Both the position numbers and the translations under genes were made by a program. 64,000 nucleotides of DNA from Halobaculum saliterrae. Lineage in GTDB: Archaea > Halobacteriota > Halobacteria > Halobacteriales > Haloferacaceae. The notes beneath the pieces are model-generated. The model searched no databases and was not told where the DNA came from. It saw only the letters and a list, made by a program, of their open reading frames with translations. This document shows positions 58,513 through 64,000 of the stretch, one piece after another. The DNA lies in assembly GCF_009831625.1 (NCBI RefSeq), contig NZ_WUUS01000002.1, positions 1 to 64,000 on the forward strand. The letters run 5' to 3'. The number at the start of each line of letters is the position of its first letter. Positions within the stretch are counted from its first letter, which is position 1.

Positions 58513-60408
58513 ATGAGACCTCTGCACCGCCGTTCCGTCGGGTTCGGACTGTTGATCGGCTACGTCGCGTTGCTCGTGGCCATCGTCATCGCCAACCGGT
58601 CGCCAGCCTCCGGCTACGAGCTATCGCTGTACGCCGCGACGCCTGCGGTGGTCTGGGCCGGCCTCGGTGTTGCCGCCCTGGCTGGGCTGCTGACCGCGCT
58701 GTCGACACGGCCGGCGACCCGGCTCCACCATGCCGGCCTCGGACTCGTCGGCATGTCGGCGATCATGCTCACCGCGATGCCGATCCTTCGTGGCTACCGC
58801 TTCTACGGCGCCGGGGACTCGCTCACACACCTCGGCTGGGCTCGGGAGATCGCCGCCGGGTCCCTCCCGGCGACGGACCTCCTGTATCCGGGAATCCACA
58901 CGTTCTCGGTCGCCGTTGCGACGTTGACCGGGATCCCGCTCGCACAGGCGATGCTGTACGTGACACTCGTGGTCTTCCCGCTGGTGTTCCTCGTCACCGT
59001 CCCGCTGATCGTGAGGCTGATCGCCGGTACGCCGTGGGCGTACACCTTCGGGCTCGCCGCAGCGGCGCTGTTCGTGCCGATCAACAACATCAGCGTCCAC
59101 CCGGTCGCGCATCCCACCAGCCAGGCGATCCTGCTCGTCCCGCTGTGGATCCTGGTCACGCTCACGTACACGTACGGGCTCAGTACCGACTCCGTCCCGT
59201 CCCCGTCGAGCGAGGGAACGCCGTCCCCGAAGCGCGCGATCCCGGACGGTGGCTGGCGGAGCGGCCCGACGGCGATCGGCGTCGTGATGGCTGTGGTCTC
59301 CGGGGCACTCGTGTTGTATCACCCTCAACAGGCGCTCAACGTCGCGCTGGTGCTGGCAGCGATCGCCGTGGTGCAATTGGCCCTCAGTTGGCTCCGTCCC
59401 GGCTTGGCAGTTACCGGTCATCGCTGGCTCGGCGTCCAGGCCGTGATCGTCGTCGTGATGTTCCTCCTGTGGGCGCCTCGATTCGAGCGCACGGTCGGAA
59501 CGATCACGTTCACGCTCGGCAGTTTCCTCACCGGCGAGACGGCCACCGGGACTGTGGTCGCGGCGAAGTCTGCCTCCCTGCTCTCGTTGGGTGGCAGCCT
59601 GCTTACGCTGTCAGTGAGACTGTTCCTCGCTGGGGCTGTCCTCTCGCTGATCGCCGGTTTGCTCGTGGTCGCTGTGCTCCTCGGACGGGTTGAGCGGGGC
59701 CTCACCGACACCTCGGTACGGTATCTGGCGGTGGCGCTGGTTCCACCGTTCCTCGTGTTCCTGCTCGTATTCACCATCGGTGCCGGCGACATGTACATGC
59801 GGTATCAGGGGTTCATCATGGTGTTCATCACCGTGCTGGGCGCCGCCGGGATCTCCCTCGCCGTCGACCGCCTCGACGCGTCGGTCAAACCGGGCACCGG
59901 ACGGGCACTCGCGCTCGTGTTGTTGTTGGTGGTGTCGCCCGTCGCCGCGATGGGGTACCACAGTTCGCCGTACATATTTCAGCCCACGTCCCACGTCACC
60001 GAGAGTCAACTCGACGGGTACGCGGCCTCGTTCGAGCATCGAGGTGAGGGGATCGAGTTCACGGGACTGCGAGGCGGCCCTGAACGGTACGTCGACTACT
60101 ACTACGGGTCCCAGAACGCCCGCACGACGCTGGAGTTCCCCGGGTACAGCGACAGAGTCACGCCGGAGGTGTTCAACGCGGGGGCGTACACGTCGACATA
60201 TGACGAGCCGCGGTACCTCGGTATCACCCAGTCGGAGTATGAGCGCGAGGTCCTCCTCTACGACGGACTCCGCTACACGCGGCAGGGGTTCGAACAGTTG
60301 GAGACCACACCGAGGGTCGGCCGCGTCCGCACGAGTTCGGGGTTCTCGTTGTACTACCTCTCGTCCGACGCGGCCGATCCGGCGGCCGACGTTGGAGGCA
60401 CGGACTGA
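58513..60408 (+). CDS. Polytopic membrane protein, Wzy/GT-C-like candidate polymerase
   Basis: Encodes a 631-aa protein with about 13 membrane helices up to residue 485 and a C-terminal exported domain (about 490-630). The first large loop contains FYGAGDSLTHLGWAREIAAG and DLLYPGIHTF, with an Asp placed as in GT-C enzymes and O-antigen polymerases. It has no recognised catalytic signature. Its position directly before a flippase gene (adjacent, no gap) suggests a role as polymerase or as a transferase on lipid-linked repeats. Confidence 0.72.
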   Translation: MRPLHRRSVGFGLLIGYVALLVAIVIANRSPASGYELSLYAATPAVVWAGLGVAALAGLLTALSTRPATRLHHAGLGLVGMSAIMLTAMPILRGYRFYGAGDSLTHLGWAREIAAGSLPATDLLYPGIHTFSVAVATLTGIPLAQAMLYVTLVVFPLVFLVTVPLIVRLIAGTPWAYTFGLAAAALFVPINNISVHPVAHPTSQAILLVPLWILVTLTYTYGLSTDSVPSPSSEGTPSPKRAIPDGGWRSGPTAIGVVMAVVSGALVLYHPQQALNVALVLAAIAVVQLALSWLRPGLAVTGHRWLGVQAVIVVVMFLLWAPRFERTVGTITFTLGSFLTGETATGTVVAAKSASLLSLGGSLLTLSVRLFLAGAVLSLIAGLLVVAVLLGRVERGLTDTSVRYLAVALVPPFLVFLLVFTIGAGDMYMRYQGFIMVFITVLGAAGISLAVDRLDASVKPGTGRALALVLLLVVSPVAAMGYHSSPYIFQPTSHVTESQLDGYAASFEHRGEGIEFTGLRGGPERYVDYYYGSQNARTTLEFPGYSDRVTPEVFNAGAYTSTYDEPRYLGITQSEYEREVLLYDGLRYTRQGFEQLETTPRVGRVRTSSGFSLYYLSSDAADPAADVGGTD

Positions 60409-61878
60409 ATGGACCTAGCGAGAAGACTGAGTCGCGGGATTCAGGCGATCTTCGCGGCCAACCTCGTCACGATGCTGGCGAAAGCCGGCCTACTCCTGCT
60501 GTTGACGCGTGTGCTGTTGACACCCGAGCAGTACGGCGAGTTGAACTTCGCGCTGTCGGTGCTCGGCGGCCTCGCGATCCTCGCGACGCTGGGGCTTCCG
60601 AAGTCGGCGGCCCGATACGTCACGGAGTTCGCCGAGCAGCGGCCGGGGATGGTGCCGCACGTCATCGTCAGGTCGCTCGGGTTCCTCCTGTTCTTCACAC
60701 TGCTCATCGCGGGGGGAACCGCCCTCTTCGGGGGCGAGGTGGCCGTGCGGTTCGGGGCCCCCTCGTTCGCGCCGGTGGTCGGGGTCGGCGCGCTGTTCAT
60801 CGCCGCCACCGCGCTGTCGGCGTACACTCGGCAGCTGTTTCAGGCGTTCAACAGCGTCGAGTGGAGCGGGGTCGTCGGAATCATCTCGGGTCTCTCCCGG
60901 CTACTGTTCGTCGCGTTGTTCGTCTGGCTGGGGTACGGCGTGGCGGGGGCGCTGTTCGGCTACGTCGTCGCACTGGCAGTAGGCGTTCTCGTCGGGGGCG
61001 TCGTCCTCTACCGGCGCTTCTACTCCGCGTACGAGCCCGACGTCAACCCGGACGCGTCCATCTCCCGTCGGATCCTGGAGTACAGCGTGCCGCTCACGGC
61101 GACCCGGAGCGCGAACGTCATCGACAAGAAGGTCGACACCGTGCTCGTCGGCGTCATCGTCGACATGACGGCCGTCGGGTTCTACACGATCGGGAAGGCC
61201 GTCTCCGACTTCGTGTCGATGCCGGCGTCCTCGCTCGGCTACACGATCTCGCCGGCCCTGAGCGAACAACGGTCCAAAGGGAGCGAGGACAGGGCTGCAC
61301 GGATCTACGAGACGACGCTCCACTACGTCCTGCTGGCGTACGTCCCTGCCGTTGCGGGACTGATCCTCGTGGCCGAACCGATGGTCCAGTACGTGTTCGG
61401 TTCGGGATACGACGGCGCCGCCCCTGTCGTCCAGATCTTCGGCCTGTTCGTCCTCGCAAACGCAGTCAACAAGGTGACGAGCGATGGACTCGACTATCTC
61501 GGACGAGCACGCTCCCGGGCGATCGTGAAGACGATCATGGCGCTGAGCAACGTCCTGCTCAACCTGTTACTCATCCCGACCATGGGCGTGGTCGGCGCCG
61601 CGGTGGCCACCGTGATCACGTTCAGCTTCTACACGCTCGCCAACCTCTATATCATCCATCAGGAACTCCCGCTGCACCCCCGCGATCTCGTCGGTGCCCT
61701 CGGGAACGCCGTGGCGGTCACGCTCGGCATGTCGATCGTCGTCTGGCTGACGCTCCCGTACGTGTCCGGAATACCGACGCTGATCGGGGCGGTCGTGCTC
61801 GGGGTGGTGACGTGGGCCGCGTTATCGATCGCCGGCGGCGTGCTTGATCCGAACGAAGTCGCCCGGCTGCTGGGGTAG
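60409..61878 (+). CDS. Polysaccharide/oligosaccharide flippase (Wzx/AglR-like, MOP superfamily)
   Basis: Encodes a 489-aa protein with 14 predicted membrane helices. The N-terminal pattern IQAIFAANLVTMLAKAGLLLLLTRVLLTPEQYGELNFALSVLG (read in parts) and the central TRSANVIDKKVDTVLVG are typical of polysaccharide_synt proteins. It moves lipid-linked glycan to the outer face. It starts directly after the stop of the Wzy-like gene. Confidence 0.92.
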   Translation: MDLARRLSRGIQAIFAANLVTMLAKAGLLLLLTRVLLTPEQYGELNFALSVLGGLAILATLGLPKSAARYVTEFAEQRPGMVPHVIVRSLGFLLFFTLLIAGGTALFGGEVAVRFGAPSFAPVVGVGALFIAATALSAYTRQLFQAFNSVEWSGVVGIISGLSRLLFVALFVWLGYGVAGALFGYVVALAVGVLVGGVVLYRRFYSAYEPDVNPDASISRRILEYSVPLTATRSANVIDKKVDTVLVGVIVDMTAVGFYTIGKAVSDFVSMPASSLGYTISPALSEQRSKGSEDRAARIYETTLHYVLLAYVPAVAGLILVAEPMVQYVFGSGYDGAAPVVQIFGLFVLANAVNKVTSDGLDYLGRARSRAIVKTIMALSNVLLNLLLIPTMGVVGAAVATVITFSFYTLANLYIIHQELPLHPRDLVGALGNAVAVTLGMSIVVWLTLPYVSGIPTLIGAVVLGVVTWAALSIAGGVLDPNEVARLLG

Positions 61879-61920
61879 TCGAGATCCCTGAACCGCCCTC
61901 CTCCGGCCCGTATGCCGATC

Positions 61921-61928
61921 CATAACAA
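61921..61928 (+). promoter_or_regulatory. TATA box of the epimerase gene
   Basis: CATAACAA is centred 30 bp before ATG 61955, in the 76-bp gap after the flippase stop. Confidence 0.5.
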
Positions 61929-61954
61929 ACCCCGCTGCAGGGTACCCTCCGACC

Positions 61955-62926
61955 ATGCGTACGGACTCCAGCCGGTCGACGAGGTCAGCGGCGATCGATG
62001 CCGACATCGCGGGAGAAACCGTTCTGGTCACCGGCGGCGCCGGCTTCGTGGGAAGCCACATCGCGCGGGCGCTCGTTCGAGACAACGAGGTGCGCGTGCT
62101 CGACGACCTCTCGACCGGCCAACCGCGCAACGTCCCGGACGGGGCGACGTTGTACGAGGGCGACCTGCTCGACGAGTCGGTGTTGCGCGAAGCGATCGAC
62201 GGCGTCGACATCGTGTTCCACCAGGCCGGGCTGGTCAGCGTGCCGAAGTCCGTCGAACGCCCGGCCGAGAGTAACCGGGTGAACGTCGCCGGCACGCTCG
62301 CGGTACTTGATGCCGCCCGCGCCGTCGACGCTCGGGTCGTGCTCGCCTCGAGCGTCGCCATCTACGGCGACCCGGAGGTGGTTCCGATCGACGAGTCGCA
62401 CCCGACGCGACCGACCTCCCCGTACGCGACCGATAAGCTCGCGATCGACCACTACGCACGCGTGTATCACGAACTGTACGGGCTGGAGACGGTCGCGCTC
62501 CGCTACTTCAACGTGTACGGCCCCGGTCAGTCGGCGGGCAATTACGCCGGCGTCGTGAGCACGTTCCTCGAACAGGCGCGCTCGGGGCAGGCGCTCACCG
62601 TCGACGGCGACGGCTCCCAGACGCGCGACTTCGTCCACGTCGCAGACGTGGTCCGGGCGAACCTAGCGGCCGCGACTACAGCGCACGTCGGGGAGGCGTT
62701 CAACATCGGCACCGGCGACAGCGTCACGATCCGTGAACTCGCGGAGCTGATCACCGACGTGGCAGGGACCACAGCAGGTATCGTCCACACCGACCCCCGA
62801 GTGGGCGATGTGGAGCGTAGCCGTGCCGACATCTCGAAGGCGCGCCGTCTGCTTGACTTCGAGCCGAGCGTCGAACTCACGACCGGACTCGGTGAGTTAG
62901 CGCGGCGTCGGAACCTCGCGCGATAA
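61955..62926 (+). CDS. NAD-dependent NDP-sugar 4-epimerase/dehydratase (extended SDR)
   Basis: Encodes a 323-aa SDR enzyme. The NAD motif is TGGAGFVGSHIA (residues about 25-36); the catalytic Ser/Tyr/Lys are in ASSVAIYGD and SPYATDK (Y157, K161); RYFNVYGPGQ and RDFVHVADVV are epimerase hallmarks. The first 20 residues are a polar extension. It resembles UDP-GlcNAc 4-epimerases of WbpP type. It overlaps the convergent next gene by 30 nt at the 3' ends. Confidence 0.92.
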   Translation: MRTDSSRSTRSAAIDADIAGETVLVTGGAGFVGSHIARALVRDNEVRVLDDLSTGQPRNVPDGATLYEGDLLDESVLREAIDGVDIVFHQAGLVSVPKSVERPAESNRVNVAGTLAVLDAARAVDARVVLASSVAIYGDPEVVPIDESHPTRPTSPYATDKLAIDHYARVYHELYGLETVALRYFNVYGPGQSAGNYAGVVSTFLEQARSGQALTVDGDGSQTRDFVHVADVVRANLAAATTAHVGEAFNIGTGDSVTIRELAELITDVAGTTAGIVHTDPRVGDVERSRADISKARRLLDFEPSVELTTGLGELARRRNLAR

Positions 62927-63913
62927 TGGCTCCTCAGGAACGCTGTCGAACTTGAGATAGCTGATATCGGGGTGATCGTCGTACGAGCGAGCCCAAGGCT
63001 CGCCTCGGACGTACGCGTCGCGCACCGTCTGCCAGTCCGCGTGGCGCTTGAGAACCCGCATCGGGACGGCCCCCGGGTCGAGCAGTTTGAGGATCGACAG
63101 TCGGTTGCGGCCGTCCGCGAACAGGACCTCGCCGTCTCCGCCGATGTGAACGGCGATCTCGTCCTTCATACGCTCGGTGAGCAGACGGGACCGCCTGTCG
63201 AGGTCGATGGGGTCGTTCTCCCCGTCGATCAGCTCCGCCTGTGTCCGGTAGCCGTCGTCCCTGATACGCTCGTACAGCTCGTCGATGCCCTCACACCGCC
63301 TTCGGAAGTCCGTCTCGCTGTGGCAGTTCCACAACTCCGCTCCGGCTTCGATCTCGTCGACGACCCGCCGGTAGAACGGCGTGTCGCTCCAGTCGACCCC
63401 CTCGCGGAAGTGCGCGCGGTAGGCCCGATACACATCCAGGTCCGTGAACTCGCACTGCGGAGTGTCCCAGTCGCCGTCCTCGATGACCGCCGCCTGGACG
63501 TACTTTGCCCGGTTGAACTGCCTGACGTGCGTGACCGCCGCCGGCTCGACATCGATCAGCCTGTACGGCTCCGGCGGTGCAGCGTACCGGCGCGAGTGCG
63601 CGAGCGTCCGAAGTCGGACGACTGCCCTCGCGTAGCGGTCCCGAGCGATCACGAGTGGCAGCTGGAGTGATGGTACGCGACGGAACAGCGAGGCGCCGAT
63701 CGCTCGAAACACGTCGCCGACCGCGCCGTCCGACGATGAGCCGCCCACTCGGGTCGGGTCCGACTCCGCGACCGGGTCGACGACCGACGCCGCGTCGTCC
63801 GATCCGTTTTCAGCTGTCGCCGCGGACTGTCTCAATTCCTCCTCCGAATGTTCCCATGGCCCCCTGTGTTCACACGAGCGCTCGCTTCGTGACTGTGTTT
63901 CGTCGTTATCCAC
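62897..63913 (-). CDS. ParB-fold-like protein of glycan clusters, unknown function
   Basis: Encodes a 338-aa soluble protein. The first 70 residues are acidic and disordered; a charged helical region follows (RDRYARAVVRLRTLA). Near the C-terminus ADGRNRLSILKLLDPGAVPMRVLKRH resembles the ParB/sulfiredoxin-like nucleotide site (G-R-x-R-L...G...V-P). The start is taken as GTG 63913, whose bases overlap the stop of the upstream partial gene (GTGGATAA); ATG 63949 would overlap that gene by 44 nt. No DNA-binding helix is seen. A kinase- or nuclease-like activity on a glycan or nucleotide is possible but unproven. Confidence 0.72.
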   Translation of the reverse strand: MDNDETQSRSERSCEHRGPWEHSEEELRQSAATAENGSDDAASVVDPVAESDPTRVGGSSSDGAVGDVFRAIGASLFRRVPSLQLPLVIARDRYARAVVRLRTLAHSRRYAAPPEPYRLIDVEPAAVTHVRQFNRAKYVQAAVIEDGDWDTPQCEFTDLDVYRAYRAHFREGVDWSDTPFYRRVVDEIEAGAELWNCHSETDFRRRCEGIDELYERIRDDGYRTQAELIDGENDPIDLDRRSRLLTERMKDEIAVHIGGDGEVLFADGRNRLSILKLLDPGAVPMRVLKRHADWQTVRDAYVRGEPWARSYDDHPDISYLKFDSVPEEPLSREVPTPR

Positions 63914-64000
63914 GGTCCTCGACGTCGAGCCAGATGTACAGGTGTTCATCAGCGTTGGAGCGCGACGGGAACTCCGGCGCCGCTTCCTCGTAGACGAACA
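63906..64000 (-). CDS. C-terminus of a gene running off the window
   Basis: The minus strand is open from the window end to a TAA at 63906-63908 and reads FVYEEAAPEFPSRSNAD then EHLYIWLDVEDRG. The composition is haloarchaeal and the stop overlaps the GTG of the next gene, so it is a real coding tail. The family cannot be named from 30 residues. Confidence 0.6.
   Translation of the reverse strand, partial: FVYEEAAPEFPSRSNADEHLYIWLDVEDRG

Noticed and set aside
1-64000. tRNA, rRNA, insertion sequence or integrase attachment site
   Set aside because: No cloverleaf-forming segment, transposase, integrase or terminal inverted repeat pair was recognised by eye; a covariance-model search would be needed to be certain.

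Overview
The window is a stretch of a haloarchaeal chromosome or large plasmid. Base composition is very GC-rich with G/C at nearly every third codon position, proteins are acidic, Tat (twin-arginine) signals and Tat lipoboxes dominate among exported proteins, and the window holds halocyanin, HalOD1, HTH_10 (Bat-type) and DUF7563 proteins. Many starts sit about 27-33 bp after a TATA-like box (leaderless transcripts), while downstream operon genes overlap by 4 or 8 nt. A denitrifying member of the Haloferacales/Halorubraceae is the best guess; the species cannot be read from the sequence.

Region 1 (1-21.7 kb) is a denitrification island. A short operon (hypothetical protein, Mrp-type P-loop ATPase, small SUOX-fold protein) leads into the nar operon: narA, Rieske narB, cytochrome b narC, a 68-aa membrane protein, narG, narH, a haem-b/ethylbenzene-dehydrogenase-gamma-like anchor, narJ, a polytopic membrane protein, a HEAT-repeat protein and a second Mrp ATPase. 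The nitric oxide reductase gene norB, the copper nitrite reductase gene nirK, a histidine kinase, a Bat-type regulator and a membrane-anchored halocyanin follow. The nar, nirK and halocyanin promoters share a CTGGGAAC operator 53-64 bp before a leaderless start, and norB carries two GAAC-N2-GTTC dyads. The most striking observation is that narG is scrambled: two adjacent internal blocks (455 and 552 bp) are exchanged exactly, with no base lost, so the gene reads as broken although the native order would give a complete 989-aa protein.

Region 2 (21.8-32.6 kb) holds a short leaderless ORF coupled to a membrane-anchored protein with a strict four-residue repeat, a PiT phosphate transporter, a DPM1-like glycosyltransferase, and a minus-strand operon GT75-like glycosyltransferase > Tat lipoprotein > Fe(III)-type ABC permease > ATPase > GT-C membrane glycosyltransferase. 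A perfect DtxR-type iron box overlaps the promoter of that operon.

Region 3 (32.6-43.4 kb) has a very unusual fusion protein (18 CxxC motifs like a multiplied DnaJ zinc finger, six membrane segments, C-terminal PadR-like winged helix), a GMC oxidoreductase/gluconate-dehydrogenase-subunit-3 pair under a second iron box, a FemAB-like protein, an Lrp regulator divergent from a DMT exporter, HalOD1 and hypothetical small proteins, and a Tat-exported beta-helix protein with a Thr/Ser/Glu/Asp minisatellite.

Region 4 (43.8-64 kb) is a surface-polysaccharide or N-glycan cluster: two AlkP-superfamily phosphodiesterases, two more FemAB-like proteins, a WbpD/E/B/A-like set for a diacetamido-uronic acid nucleotide sugar, two polysaccharide-deacetylase-fold proteins, a DUF354 protein, a GT4 glycosyltransferase, a Wzy-like polytopic protein, a Wzx/AglR-like flippase, an NDP-sugar epimerase and a ParB-fold-like protein. 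Several units start at a TATAACAA-type TATA box. No tRNA, rRNA, CRISPR array or insertion sequence was recognised.
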